Shown here: in pieces, positions 27,334 to 41,408 of the stretch
Layout of the letters: each line of letters starts with the position of its first letter
How positions within the stretch are numbered: position 1 is the stretch's first letter
Translations under genes and position numbers: made by a program
Notes under the pieces: generated by a model
The model's database searches: none
What the model was told of the DNA's origin: nothing
Seen by the model: the letters and a program-made list of their open reading frames with translations, nothing else
NCBI GenBank assembly: GCA_024349245.1
Contig: JALDNG010000006.1
Coordinates: 2,260,001 to 2,324,000, forward strand
Origin: Neodontobutis hainanensis
Lineage: Eukaryota > Chordata > Actinopteri > Gobiiformes > Odontobutidae
Length of the DNA: 64,000 nucleotides
Direction: 5' to 3'

Positions 27334-27375
<42 letters not shown>
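27334..27375. repeat. (TG)n microsatellite
   Basis: 42 bp of uninterrupted GT dinucleotides, about 1.98 kb upstream of the bcl11b ATG. Confidence 0.97.
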
Positions 27376-27377
<2 letters not shown>

Positions 27378-28639
27378 AAAGTATGTGTGTTGGTTTATGG
27401 ATGCAGCTGATTGATAACTGCCTCTCTGTGCATGTTGGCAGCTCACTGACTCAGTTTAAAGGGAGCCAAGTACAGTATGGGGAGCAAGAGAAGGAGGCGG
27501 TAGAGGGAAGAGGAATTTGGGAGGTGGAACTAAAAGTAGGTGAGAGCTGCAGTGCCATTCCTGTGATGAAACTGGCCCAGCTCAGATTGCGATTAGAGGA
27601 ACGTGGCAGTTTGTTTTAAAGCAGATGTCTGAACCAGTGGCCAGTCATTTGACTCAAAACTAAACACTGCCAAAAAACATCTTTATCCCACAGCACTTCT
27701 TCTGAGCTGGATTAGCTCCTATCACATCAACAACCCGTTCTCCTGTTTCTTGCTTTTCTTCATTTGCAACTTCAACCTCGTTGTTTGCAGGAGGGGTTGG
27801 GTAGTGGGGGTCCCGGCCTCAGGGTACTTTTTATCCACGCATATACTTTTCTTCAAGACTAGGCCAGGTGTTGTCATCATGGCATCCTGCCGACAATGCC
27901 AAATCTACCAAAAAAAAAAAAAAAAGAGGAAGCACTGGCATTGCTTTGTGGACTTTTCTGCATTGCCTGAAGTGCTACCGCTTTCTCCATCCTTGATCTC
28001 CTTGTATTCTATGTTTCTTAACGTGGCCTTGTCTCGGCTGCGCATGTTGCCCGTCTCACCATAAGCTGCTCTGTATTTCACCAGTAGGAGGACATAAATA
28101 GATTTCCCATGCTCATTTACAAGAGAAAGGGGAGGATGGCAGGTTTGTCCAAATGTCTTTGTCACACACATAACAGAACACCCACTTTCATTTGGGAGGG
28201 ATACATCCAACACTTTGTCACAATAACAGCCGACAGAGAGCATTATGTTCAAATGTAAATCATTGTCATTTTTAAGGCAAGACTTAGTGCCAATGCTTTT
28301 TTGTTTTTTTTTCCTCATAAAGATATGGGATTAAAGCTGCTTTGAGGAGCTTTGGACGGACGAAGAGAACGCAGAAGGAGCTGTCTTTAATGTCGCTCTT
28401 CTTTCACCGTTCACACATTTTTTATAATCAGCTGAAGTTAAAGAATTTTTACTTTTTAGATTTCATATTTTTGGAAAGCATCATAATCTTTGGCTCCATC
28501 CAAGTGACACTCCAGACCAGCAGCACTTCCAGGATGTGCTCTCTGTCCTTGCAATCTGATTGGCTCATTAGTCAGATGGGCGACAGGTGCATCATTTCCA
28601 CTTCCTTATTGGACTTTTTTTTTCCTTAGCGAAGGCGAT

Positions 28640-28880
28640 TCCTCACTAAAGGCCATCAGTGTGAGTTATTGCACATGGCTTGCGGCATCCTGCTTTTGCC
28701 TCTGCTTCATTTGCATATATATATGCGGCTGTTTGTTTTTATGTTAATGCTAAATAAGCCTTTTCTTTCCTCCCCCCCTGCCGTCACCACTGCTCGCCCG
28801 TTGCCTCGGCTGGGCGGTTAAGTTTTAATTAGAGGGACGTGGAGGTGTCCTTTAGAGTTTTAAGATCACTTTCCCCCCCC
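28640..28880. promoter_or_regulatory. candidate upstream regulatory block with octamer
   Basis: Contains a reverse octamer ATTTGCAT (28709-28716) running into the 14-bp palindrome GCATATATATATGC (28713-28726), then TTAATGCTAAATAAGC and TTTTAATTAGAGGG. Lies 3.3 kb upstream of the bcl11b ATG. Inference. Confidence 0.3.
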
Positions 28881-31800
28881 AACAACTGTTCACCACTAAA
28901 CTGCTAATATTGATGTTTATGTGTTCAGATGCATGCTGGGAGATAAAGCATGAAGCAGAAAGAGCAAGGGAAAACTTTAAGGAGGAGCTCAAGGAAGAAT
29001 GCATTTATATTTGATTAGAGGATTTTATGGTATAGTTTTTTTTTTATCCAATCAGAACTGAGGAAGGGCCGACCTCGTAAATGAAGCCTGTGTTGAATAT
29101 TGGTGCTGGTCCTTCCAACTAACTATCTGTAAATTCATCAGTGAGTCCTAGTCTGAATGCAAAGAGAAGTTGTAATGTGATTTGATATGTTTTTATCCAT
29201 AGACACACATTGTATTTTGTGTGGGCTATTCTCTGACGCCATATTGGGATTTCAAATGTGTTACTGAAAAAAGTGAGGTTTTGTTTTTGCTGTCTCATGT
29301 TGGTTAAAACTTGCAAAAAAAATAAAAATGACCATGAATTAGTGACACAAAAACTATAGAAGATAAACATTGGATTAAAAGACTTGTTGATGTCAAGTTG
29401 GTGGGGTAAGTTGGATTTTTATTTATAAAGTGCAACACATTTTGAGTGCACACTGTTTTTGAGGGTTGATTGCATTTTTTGTAAGAAATTTCAATTTTTG
29501 GGGTGCATTTCACATAAATGCTAGAATTAGTGATTTACAAATATATTAAAGCATTAAAGCAGATGAATTCAAGAGACTTTAAATGATCATCACCAAACAG
29601 GCTATTACAACCATGTTTCATTTTATGTTTTCAAATTGTGCAAATAGTGCAAGAACTTTATTTTTCTTTTCTTTGCAATGCTTTAGAGGATAATTCCTAT
29701 TAATTGTGTTTAAAAAAAATATAAACCTTTTTCTTGAAAAACATCTAAACATGTAGTAATACATTATGGAATTATTAATCCAGATACAACAAAAGCTATA
29801 TACACAGTCCAAAGACTCCCCATCTTGTATGACAAAGACTGCTGCTCATCAACAAACATCTGACACGTCCCTCTTTAACGGCACCCATCAAGTCTTAATG
29901 TCAGCACCATCCATTAAAGGGGTGATTTTCTTGTTCTTTTTTTTTTTCCCCAGTCATCAGTAATGAGATTAGAAAGACAGGTGTTCATGTGATGAGCTCC
30001 GCTGCTGGAAATACGACTTGACCCTCTCCACTAGTCCAGACCCGCAATGCAACACCACCCTCTATTGGTGGGCCACTGCCACATGCAAATCCAAAGCCCC
30101 AGTGTGCAGGGTGTCAGTTCATGGCTATGTTTGCATTATTTTATTTTATATGTATTTATATATATATATGTGTGTGTGTGTGTGTGCATGTAGAAGCAGG
30201 ATAGAGCCTCCAGCGGATTAATACACTTCTATTCTGGGTGTCCGAGCCTGTTTGAGAATGCGAGTTACACATGATTGATCACTCCCACTGTCTGCTCTGC
30301 TGTGTGTTCTTTTTATCAGCGCACACTGTTACAAGAAGATAATTCATTGCAGCACGAGCACTTTACATACCTGGGATGGAGTGTGCTTTGTGTCCCATGT
30401 TGGTTTATTTGCGTTTACTTGTGTTATTACAGTGCCCCGAATGAGGTGTTAAGTGAGTGAAATGGGGCTGTGATAGTCTCTGCATGGGTTGAAGTGCAAG
30501 CGTTTGAAGGATAGCACAAGCCCTTAAGCACAATTACCGTTATCAAAGTTGAAATTATTCTCTTTAAAAGGGGAAAAATGCTAATGGTAGATTTATTTAG
30601 AGCAGCAGTGCAGAGATCTCATTACCAACGTACGTACCCTTCTAAACATTTGTGCACTCTCACTTCAAGACCTTTTAGTCCTTTTTATATTCACTTTTCA
30701 AAGAGGACTATTTTCAGAATCATTAATTCTCACACAATTAGAGCAGTGGTTAATGTATATGTTGGTCATTATTCAGAGTTGCATATAATGAGGCTGATAG
30801 AAGAAACAGGAAAAAAGAGTTTGCTCTCAACTAGGAGTGTCGTCCTAATTAGCTTTGCTTTCAATTAGATGCTATATGAGCAGGGCAGACGTCTTTAAGT
30901 TTTAAGTTACTCCAAAAGCAGAAGCAGTGCTATACCCACTGATGATCACTTGTATTTTTATTTTAAGCAAAAATTAAGGATGATTAAAGAGTCTGTGTTT
31001 GCTATTAAAGATTAAAATATGGGTGCTCTCTTTAATAAGTGACTATACAATATTTGGTCTGTTTTAAAGTAAAAACAACCAAACCAAAGTTTGGAATGTA
31101 TTATATCTTTAGTTTTACAAAGACCTCCAGCGTCTTAAAGTGCAGAAGATATGTCCAAAGTTAGGTCCAGAGGAATATCCCAGAGAACGATATGTGTTCT
31201 AAAATCTGTCTAAATAAAGGCAGAATCATTTTGTTGAATGGTTTATGTTTCATCCCACTGTAATTAAAAGAAAATGCTTCTGTATTTAATTGTGGGACAC
31301 AGCGATTGTACTTTGATAGTTTGGTTATGGAGGCTAGAACAATTTGAGCAGAAAGGTTGCATCTATGGTAAAAAAATTTTTTTTTACTGAATTAGATCGA
31401 ATTATTTAAAACTCTCTTGTTTCATAGAAACTGCAACCAGACTCTGCTTGTTTAAGGTGTACTCTGCAGGATTTCCTTGTTCATCACTGAGTCAAAGCCA
31501 AATCCAGGTATATTGCCTTTAGCGTCTTTAATCTATTTTTGTCTACATATTTCTATCCACTGTGACTGTGCTAATTAGCTGTGAGCTACAAACAAGAACA
31601 AGGTGGAAGAAAAAGGTTGAAACGGTGAAAGACAAGCACAGAGAAGAGGATTTGCATATACATTCACCTCCACAATGTTTTAGACAGCCATAGGAGAGGA
31701 ATAATGGGTTTGCATTGAGCGGAGGTTAAATACCGCACTTTGTATTATACATTTCCAAGGACTTGCATTACAGCACATTGTAGGTTCCCTTTCTGTGCAG

Positions 31801-34800
31801 CCCATAAAAGTGTATAGCTGTTATTTTTCATCTTATCAATATGAACCTAATGATAAGAATAAAAAAGCTTTTATGGCACACAAAGATAGGGACACAGAAA
31901 TAATATATCTGATCAACTAAATCTACAACTACATGATCAACTACATGTCTTTTGCTTTAATGTTTCAAGCCCTCAGTTCAAATACACTGTGAAAACATTT
32001 CAGCACCAGGGATCGGACCACCGTCCACCCATCGGCCACTGGCCACTGTCCAGCAGGCTAAACACAATTGTTTTGTCAGAGAAAATGGAAGCAGAGTGAG
32101 GCTAAATCAAGTTTGCTTGGCACTCAGATGGCAGGCCTACTTCCACCATGGTCCCTGGAGAAACGGTGGGAGGGGTGGATGCAAACAAACGAGTGAGGGA
32201 ATGTACGATTTGCAGCGCACACAAACACACACTTTCTGGCATCTGATGGAGGAGTGCGGCACTGCCAAAGCTCTGTATACACCACAATTAGTTCCGTCCT
32301 CAGACGCTCAGCCTAAAGCCAGCAGTGGTCAGCCAAGAGAGGGTTTTTGTTTTAGAGAAGCTCTTATCCCTTTTTCAGAGTTGACTTAACTTTTGGCTCT
32401 GTCCATTTGCCAATACACTGAGTATTACTTTTAGACGCCATATTAGGTTAGGATTATCAATCTTTTATTTTATATATTTTTTTTATCTCAATGGCTCAAA
32501 CTGTACAGCTGCAGTGCTTATCTTCAAAGCAAACTAAAACTATCCCTGTAGCTTTTTTTTCTTAAACATATGTCAGTTATTTTGCCAGTTATTTTATGCA
32601 CATTTTATGTCACTGTTTTATGTCCAAGTCTTCATTTGACCCAAAAACAGTAAAGTGCATGGTTTACAAAAACAGTGATTGGCAGCTATTTTGTCTGGTC
32701 TCTGTCTGCAGTTGTTTCAATTGGAACCAATCAGACATCTAGCAGAAGACATGAACATTATTGTGTCTCTACTGTTTTTTTTGTTTTTGTTTTAGCTCTA
32801 AAAATGGCAACGGAACAAATGACTGAATATAACATGTCTACATTTTGCCATGACAAAAAAAAAAACACTCAAAAGAAGGTGTTAATTATATTATGAGACT
32901 CTAGCTTTACATTCAAACATGGTAGCTTATCTAGAGGATGTCAGCAGGTCATGTTTTCTCTGACACTGAGATGCAAATTCTGTTATTCAATTTGAGCGTG
33001 ACAGCAGCACAGTTTAAATCATTTCAGCACGCACCAGGATTTTGAGGTTCAACCCTAGCAAAAAAAACGAGATGATAGACAACAATAATAATGTTAATAT
33101 TGTTTGCCAGTGAGTGCCGATGAGAACGCAGCAGTGATTCTTCCTCGGGATGAAGTCAAGGTGAGAGACACAGCTCTGTCATAAGGCACAATGATCAATA
33201 CTGATGAAAAGGACATGTCAGAATGTTGCAGTGCACACAGCTACAAATACATGCAGTTCAGTGTTATTCCATGTAAATGAAGCCGGTGTTGAGCTCTTAT
33301 CAGGCTGAACTGCAGCTGACTTGTGTGTAGGGGCAGCGGGAGACTGAGCCGGGCCTATCCATCACTGTGATGTACGAGCAGCACAGAGACATCCAGCACT
33401 GGGTCACTACTGGAGCCTCACTGGAGCTTCCAAATCAAACTGGGCTTCTGTTATTGGATTTTAGCAGCTCTCACATTTTAGGCATTTATTGAGCATTGCA
33501 TGCATAAAACATAATATCAACAAAAACCCTGTTTGTTTGTGGAGAATATTTTTTATATTCCACATGCCTGTTTGTTAGTTATAGGTTATTATGTAAAAGA
33601 ATCAAGGCATAGCAAGAGTTTCATGTCAAGGCAGTATCTTTAGTCAGACACACACTTGAGCTTAATTAAGCAGCTCTGCTTTGTTGTCCTCCACTGCCCT
33701 CTTCTGGTCACTCTTTTCTAATAATGAATGGACATCTGTAATCACACATGTTAGTTTGCAATGTCTCATATCACTGACACATTCATCTACATCACAATAT
33801 AATACACAATAAATGGACATTTTCAATGAACAGTGTAATAACTGATGAAGACAGACTTAATTCTTCATAATTTCATATCTGTTCTAAAAACTAAAAATAG
33901 CATAGACAGTAAAGATAAGTTAGGTATGTAATACTTTCCATAATACTCTTGGAGGTGTTTATGTCTGGAGTCTTTCAAGTAATTGAACAGTTTTTTAAAT
34001 GTTTGTATATTAGAGTAAAGCACTAGACACAATGTTGCAGGTCATGAAACATAGCTCTCCTTATCAACAATGCATCTATCAAAAATTTCAAAACATTTTT
34101 AGAAATCAACAAAGGAAACATTAAACTGAAAGAGCAAATGTCCTTGTGTTCTTCAAAAGATGCTGTATACAGAGAGAGAGTGAGCTTAGTGGCTCTTTAT
34201 GACTGGTTTTATTGTAGGTCATTGTTATTTTTCCTCACCTCTTTCACCCTCCATGTTTTCCATTCTTCTCCTGTTCCTCAGATATTTGGCCTGACAGTCA
34301 GGCTACTGGGCCGGAGAGCTTACAGTGCCACAAGAGATCATGTCACACACACTCTCGGCTCTCACTGTGTCCACCTGAGCAGCACGGACGCTGCAGCGGT
34401 AATCACGGATGTGGTCAGAGGAGACACACACACAGACCAAGGGTGGCAGGTCTGGAGGATTCTGGGTCAGGTCTGGGAGGTCTGATGAAGATGAGGTGGG
34501 ACAACGACACTGGGCCTTTTCATCGCTCAATGGTCAGCACACTCCAGTGCCTGAGTGTGTGAGGGGAGCAGGTCTGATCTGAGCTGATTTTGTTGAGTCT
34601 CTGCCCTCTCAGCGGTGACAGGCCATCACACCACCACCACACACCAGGAGCCAGACCAGAGACGAGTACAAGGTGTGCGACTGAAGTGGAAGAAGTCACT
34701 TGGATGACCTCTGAGGTCAAATTGTTTTGATACAGATGGTACTCATTCATATTGATTGTATGTCAAATGTGATAAAGACATTAAGTTAAATGGAAAGTTG

Positions 34801-35715
34801 GAAGTGACCATACACACAATACATTGTACAATATAAATTTAAACAGTGCTAAAACCAAGGAGACATGAGAATCGGACTTGGTTGCAAACACTCAAAACCC
34901 AGGTCAATTTATTAAAATGTATGAAGATATATTAGAAAAAATGGTTTTAACTATGCTTTTAAATAATGTCATGGGGTCCACAAGTTTGGAAAAACTGTTA
35001 AATTTGACTTACTCATTCTTACAGAAAAACTATTATTTATTAAGCTTTAATTAAAAATCTACTGTGTTCAAAAACAGAAAAAATGCGCAATAAAACAATG
35101 AAACAGCACAACATGAGGGTACTGGGTCCTTACTAACTAGAAGCCCATTGGATAAAAAGCAAAATAAAAATGCAAGTCCAGATGCCTACATTTATGTATG
35201 TATCAAAATTTGGTATTTCATTTAAATGTTAATTCTATTGGAAATGTAAGTATTTTGACAGTTGTGCTTACAGCCTGTAAGAAAAAACAAGAAAGTAGAA
35301 AGTTTGGGAATTACAAAGTACAATATTGTCCAGGTTCACTCAACTGCAAATTTTGACCTGTAGACTCCTACATTAAACCTTTGTATAATGATTTAAAAAC
35401 AGGGACAAGAACAAGAACTTTTTTCACTTGAATGCCACGTACTGTAGAACAAACTGTTGATTCAATTGGTGTCATTAAATGCAGGTCCACCATTCTAGGC
35501 TAGTTAAGATTAGTTTGTGACAATGACAATTAAGTTTTTCATTCATGAGCGTTTATGCTGCTTTATACAGCCATTTTTTATAAATATAAAAATACTGCCT
35601 GTGAGTTATGGTGACCTATATTCTCCAGACTGTATTGTATATGTGCAGTCTGGTTTACATCATGTCATAGAGCCTCCTGAGCCAAATACAGATGACTGCA
35701 TTTATTTCTCCATTA

Positions 35716-35720
<5 letters not shown>

Positions 35721-35806
<86 letters not shown>
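35721..35806. repeat. (CA)n(TA)n compound microsatellite
   Basis: Roughly 74 bp of CA repeats followed by a short TA run. Apparent Thr-His ORFs across it are artefacts. Confidence 0.98.
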
Positions 35807-37089
35807 CACATAGTACATGACAAGGAGGAGTGGTTCTGGCTTCCATCAGCGAGCGCACAGCAGATCCATCAAGCAGACAGTCAACTCCTGCCACATGCAA
35901 AACAAGGACACCACCTTTGAGTGTGTCCGTGAGTGTGACTGTGTGTGTGGGTTTGCATGTACAAGTGCACGTGACTCAGATGTCCTCCAGTGCAGACACA
36001 CCTTGTTAAGGGTATTAGGGATCAAGTAAGTGATTGATCTACATGTCAGGTGACTAAATGGTGCTTCTGTCCACACCACAAGTCAATTAAGAAATGTGTG
36101 TGTAAGACTGGGAAGGAAATGCTGAAAGAGAGTGAAGTAGGATTCTTTTAAACACAGTGATGGATGTAGCCTATGTGTAAAGACAACTGATAACTTAAAT
36201 TCCTAAAGCCACACTGCTAAATCTACAGCAGATAATTAAATATAGCCAATAAAAGGAAATGCATACATTATATAACATACAGCTCTGTTAATTTGGCAGA
36301 AATGACTTATAGGTTTGTTGAAGTTGGTAAACCAGAGTTGTTTCTCACTGTCAGCTGTGGCTGGACTCCTGCATCTAGCAATAATGGCAATACAAAATGC
36401 AGCTACAGCTAGCACCAATGATACCTCTAATGTATATTTAAGTTGGTCTCCAGCTTGGTAAAAACAGGACAGATACCTCTAAATTGACAATGGACTTTAT
36501 ACAACCCTGTTTTTTATCTGTAGATATATGCTGGTGTTCATGGTGTAAGACGTTTATTGCTTTCACATAGTTATGCTGTGTGTATCTCCCCCAAAACATT
36601 CTCAACTGCAGCCAACCCATGTTTGTTGCTGCATATACCATATCACAACATATTTCCTTTAAATATGCTGGACTAGCTAAGGGTGCAGCAACACCGAGTG
36701 ATTTTAGTACTTGCAGTTAAAAGATTAATTGTCACAAAATCAATTTTGGTAACAAATCCCACTCTTGTATGTCCAAATATCTGAAAATGAAATAGTGCTT
36801 GTAAGACCTAGTACATATCTGTAGCTATCTTTCATAGCAGATATGGTTTAGCTAATGTTAATGTGGAAAATTCTTTTCCACTCTAGTCCCAAGCTGTCAT
36901 CCTTTTCCAAACCCTAAACTCCCAAGTACTCTTTTTCTCTCAAGCGCAAGTAAATGCATAAGTAACTAGTGCTGTGTAATAACCTTAGCTGAAATAGTTT
37001 CAGCTTCAGAAGCGACTTTGACTCTGTCACAGTGAGTTGTGTACAAGGCTATTGGTCAACACAATGATGCGCTGATGCTGCCATGCCAG

Positions 37090-37490
37090 CCGGGCTGCAG
37101 TGTATTCCCCTGGGCAGTGCGCTGTCTGGAATCTTCCATCACTCCTAACAAATGGGCCTCCGAGCTGGGCAGGTGGTTGCATCTCCTCCCCATTCTCCTT
37201 GGTGAGGAATGATCCTGGAAAGGGTTAACCCCCCCCCCCCCCACCTCCTATCCCACTGCCCCTGACTTTTCCTGCCTCCAACCAACCACCACAGCCCACC
37301 ATCCCTCCCACTCCCCACCCCTCTATCTTCCCGCATCCATTTGCAAATGATCTGGCTTGTCTGCATATTGTCAGTTGCAGCCGGCCCAGCCATTCATCAC
37401 CTGTCGGCGACTCCCAGCGCCCTCCACACTTAATTGTTCCCTCCCTGACCTGGAGAATAGAGAATGATGTCCCCTCGCTATGAGATGGAG
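37090..37490. promoter_or_regulatory. candidate intergenic regulatory block
   Basis: Mixed-composition sequence with the perfect 12-bp palindrome CATTTGCAAATG (37338-37349), an octamer-like symmetrical site, plus TTAATTGTTCC. An interior C-rich run separates two halves. Texture-based inference. Confidence 0.3.
37229..37242. repeat. poly-C tract
   Basis: 14 consecutive C, an assembly-sensitive homopolymer inside a candidate regulatory block. Confidence 0.95.
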
Positions 37491-38549
37491 ATGGAGGAAA
37501 AAGAACGAAAGAAAGAAGAAGGAGGAAGAAAAAAAATCCCTATGAGGATTTAGGTTATAAATAAATTATGTCAGTTTTAAAATAAAACGCAAAATTCTTT
37601 CTTTTCTGTAAGTGTGGTTCTATTCTCAGTTTGTCTTTGCCAAAGTCCTTATGTTTATTTCTAGGCTGTCCCATTACCATTGATTGTGATTTAGCAGTAG
37701 TTATTAAATGGAATGACAAACTTCTTTTTGCTAATATGATTAATTTCTAGTATTTTCTAGATCTTTTAATCATTGATAACCTCTCCCTGTGCTCTTTTAT
37801 GCCTGCATTATGTGCTGCAATTATAGTTCCCTGACATCTCTAGCTGTGTATCATGGTCTTACTCTGGACTAAACCCTTGCCTTTCTCTCAGTACACTCTG
37901 GTCATGACTTGCTCTCAGTTAATATCTAGTGTGAAAAATTGGGAAATCCCGGTTTATAGCAGCAAGAGTCCATTACAGTAAATGGATTATAAAGGTCTGA
38001 GATGTGTGGGCCCATACACACACCATATGCGAGCACACTCTCGGGATTTATAGGTCCTTATCAGCATGCTATTTGCATCTATGCTCAGATGGCTGGAGGA
38101 CGCACATCCCTCCATATCTTCCTTCTCTTTCTTCTTATATTTACGTCCTGTTTTGTGCCAACACTTTCAATAATTCCCATCTATCTCACCTGTTCTCACT
38201 CACTTTATCTCATATTCTGCCATTATAGATGAACAGATTCAATTATTGAATGATTCTTTGTACAATGCCAATATTACAAATGTATACTTCGTCAATGCTA
38301 AAACTCATATTGCACATAAACAGTAGCCTTCAATTAAAGGTAAATATAACAATTCAAAAACAAAATGCTTAAAGTCCGCCCTATTTTAAATAAACACTTA
38401 TGATTGGTAATGTACGACTGAACTCGGTGGAAGCCATGGTCAATAGGTGACCTCCATTATATGCAATAAATGATCTGCTCGCCAGTGACCTCCGACCTTT
38501 TTCCAGCCACATCCATGTGCATTAACAAGAACACAGCATGTTTATTGCA

Positions 38550-38790
38550 GTTAGTCGCAGGGCTGACATATAGACAGACAACCATTCAATCTCACATTTA
38601 TTCACTAGGGACACTTTAGAGTTAACCAATACATGCATGTCTTTGGACAGTGGGAAGAAGCCGGAGTACCCGGAGAGAACCCACGGTCACACGCAGAAGA
38701 ATGCAGACTCCTCACAGAAAGACCGGAGACGGCCGATTATATTTGAGTCGGCCAGGTTTTGAACTCACGACCTTCTTGCTGTGAAGCTGG
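38550..38790. repeat. dispersed repeat, copy A
   Basis: Shares long near-identical words, on the opposite strand, with the copy at 55500-55665, for example ACATGCATGTCTTTGG and GACAGACAACCATTCA, and both contain GCAGGGCTGACA. Further along it carries GGAGTACCCGGAGAGAACCC and CCTTCTTGCTGTGAAG, phrases that I recognise as very common in fish genomes. Probably the tail of a non-LTR retrotransposon or a SINE-like derivative; I cannot name the family. Confidence 0.75.
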
Positions 38791-40179
38791 ATGTTGGAAG
38801 ATGAAAGTCAGCATTGACTCAGGAAGAGAGCTGCACAAAAGAATTGAGTGTGCACGGGGTCAATTTATTTAACATTTAATCTACATTTCCCTTTTAATGT
38901 CTAAAACCATATAGGGTCAAGTCCAAAATAAAGAAGAAATCTAAACACAAAAATGTCAACATGGCATGTGAAGTGAACAAAAGTGGGCAGGGTAAATCTG
39001 TACTCAAGCAAAAGATGGTACTTAACATAATATTACTCACATATAGTACAAGTACCAAAATAACATTACTAATCAAAACTTTCAATCATCAACTGAAGCT
39101 CCTTTTATGTGTATGTAAACGTAACTTCTCTTTTTTGATTAACATTGATCAGAAGCGCTTCTGTGTTTAAATGCTACAAGTATGAGCTGCACTTTCTAAC
39201 GACAGTAACCTCTTCAGAGGATTGTTCAGACATAAGGGGAATCTCACTTATAATACCCTCACTTTGAACTTTCCCTTCCATCTTTAAATTCACTTGATCT
39301 CCCCATGCTCTGTATTGTGTCTCTTCATTCTCTATTTCCTCTGTGATAAAGACCTCTCACACCAGGCCAGCAACTCCTCCATCCCTCCTACCTCTTTAAT
39401 AATGAATGTATGCTTCCATTATGAGCAGCCTAGAGCATTGAATCATCGTCGGTCACGCTCAAGGGAGAAGAGGACAGCTACGGGAATGTCATGGGACACT
39501 TCTGCGGGGAAGTCAAGCTGACACGCTTATTTAGGTGGTTATTTTGAGTTGGTCTTGCATTCTACCTCTTTGTGTTAACCTAGTGCTCCGAGCATGAATG
39601 CTTTTAAATACAGTGGGGGGTTTGAAACGCAGTGAGTCAAAGTGTGTTTTGAAGGCAGAGAAAAAGGCAGAAGCTGTTAAGTGAAAGGCTAAATGTGACA
39701 AAGACATGATAGTATTGCTAACTCAAGCTGACACTGATAGACAGTTAAAAAATGTTATAGCTGTATGAAACCATAGCTCCAAGTACAGGTATTCAGTGAA
39801 GCTGGCTATCAAACCACAAAAACACATTCTCAGGAAAGTCTGAGACGCTGGGCTTAACAAAAAGTTAAACCACAGTCATACTATACCATTGAAACTCTTA
39901 TATGCACTCTTTAATAAAGTTTATTTTACAGCTTGTTAGTTTTCTTACAGTGGTGAGGCTTTTAAAGAGAGTAATTGGGTTGGCTCCAAGGCAAACAACC
40001 AGTAGAGTACCACAAATGGTTGCCTCACCAATATGCTGAGCCCTTTACAATGTTAAACAAAACAAAAGTAAGTCTCAAAATGACTTTCATGTTACACTGA
40101 ACAGCACTTCCATCAGTTCATCGCATGTTAGGACCAATCCAACAGCACATGGCTGGAAGTCTGATAATAATGCACTCTG

Positions 40180-40560
40180 TCACTCATCTTCAGCTCAATG
40201 CCCGATTCATCCTAAAATGCTAATAGCCTGTCTGTAAATTGACCCCCCACTTACTTTCATGCACTTGTGGCATGACACCAGTAAACACTTGCATGACAAT
40301 GGCACCGCCCCACAGTAAGCCAGGCCATGCCCAGGCCCCTGCCATTCTATATTAATATAGAAAGGCAGTTCATAATTCATATGGAAGGATTACGTGGGAG
40401 TGCAGGTCCCAAGCCTGCTCCTAGCACTGACACAGTGAGTACTAACAATACTGGACATGCCTCGCTCTCTGCTGCCCATGCCCATGCCCATTATAATAAT
40501 ATATTCAAGGATTAAAAGGAGTTTTATCTTAGGCACCCATGAATAATGAATGGGATACTT
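40180..40560. promoter_or_regulatory. candidate intergenic regulatory block with palindrome
   Basis: Non-repetitive stretch holding an 18-bp perfect palindrome (40345-40362), extended to 26 bp with one mismatch by GCC/GGC arms, and three tandem CCCATG units near 40477-40494. Lies 2.1 kb past the setd3 stop codon. Function is unknown. Confidence 0.3.
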
Positions 40561-41374
40561 CAAAATTTAATTGCCCCGAATTAAATGATTCAAGATAATG
40601 TTTCTTTTATAAATTTGTAATAGGGCCAGGGGGCATAGAAGGGGAAAATACATTAAATAACCCATTTTCTCTCAACAAAAGGAAAAGAAGGAAGGAATAA
40701 TACACGTGGTGACCCTCGTCGGTCTGAGGGCCATGATGTTTTGATTCAAAGATAAAAGAACAACAGCACACAGAAGAGTAAGAATGAGATGAAGTTTAAT
40801 CTCTGCTTTTTGGATGTTGGCAGCTTCAGGACATGTTTCCCTATTGACATTTTCACTGTACACTGGCTTTTTTTTTTTTTTATCCTTAGCACTACTGTAC
40901 TTGGTGGGGTCTATTTAGACAAGCTAGTCCTCCCATTCGCACACCACACACATTAGGATACAGAATTTGTTAGAAAAGCAGCAAACAGACCAACGGTATA
41001 AGGTTGGTAAAAGTACTATTGCATAAAAAATACAGATCTGTGATGGAAAAGTGCTCTAGCCAAAGAAAGATAAATGGCACATCAGACGTGATCAAAACAA
41101 GCTTGAGTGTGGTAATCCACTTGTGACTTCAAATCATTTCAGTTTAGTTTGTATCAAAGTATTCCACGTGAGAAGGGAAGATGTGGCCGTAATAGCTCAC
41201 TGACTTAACTCAAATTTGGGCCACTGTCGACGAACGAACAGGTCACACAGCTCTGCTTTTTTATTAAGAGAACTATGTGCAAAGGATGAATCTGAAATAA
41301 CCTGAGGGGTTTATCTATATGCACTGAAATTTAAAGCTCTTAAAACAATTGGCCCTTACAGTTTCCAAATTCTT

Positions 41375-41400
41375 AAAAAAAAAAAAAAAAAAAAAAAAAA
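41375..41400. repeat. poly-A (26 nt) on plus strand
   Basis: 26 uninterrupted A. On the minus strand it is a T-run just past the AATAAA at 41414-41409, so it could act as a U-rich downstream element for setd3 polyadenylation. Confidence 0.9.
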
Positions 41401-41408
41401 GAAATTAC

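Larger units (their letters stand above)
26341..41374. other. bcl11b-setd3 intergenic region
   Basis: About 15 kb with no supportable protein-coding exon on either strand. It contains microsatellites (27334-27375, 30160-30186, 35721-35806), homopolymers (27910-27925, 37229-37242), one dispersed repeat copy (38550-38790), and several non-repetitive blocks that could be enhancers (28640-28880, 37090-37490, 40180-40560). Much of the remainder is AT-rich and featureless to inspection. No tRNA-like or rRNA-like stretch was recognised. Confidence 0.75.

Noticed and set aside
27905..28318. 137-codon minus-strand ORF upstream of bcl11b
   Set aside because: Begins at a poly-A derived stretch, has no recognisable domain and no splice or promoter support.
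33030..33060. tRNA B-box-like GGTTCAACCCT
   Set aside because: No A-box or cloverleaf partner found around it.
35517..35900. Thr-His or Cys-Val repeat proteins on both strands
   Set aside because: Direct translations of the CA microsatellite.
36670..36760. Possible DNA-transposon scrap (GGTGCAGCAACACCGAGTG)
   Set aside because: Only one end resembles fish repeats; too short to support.
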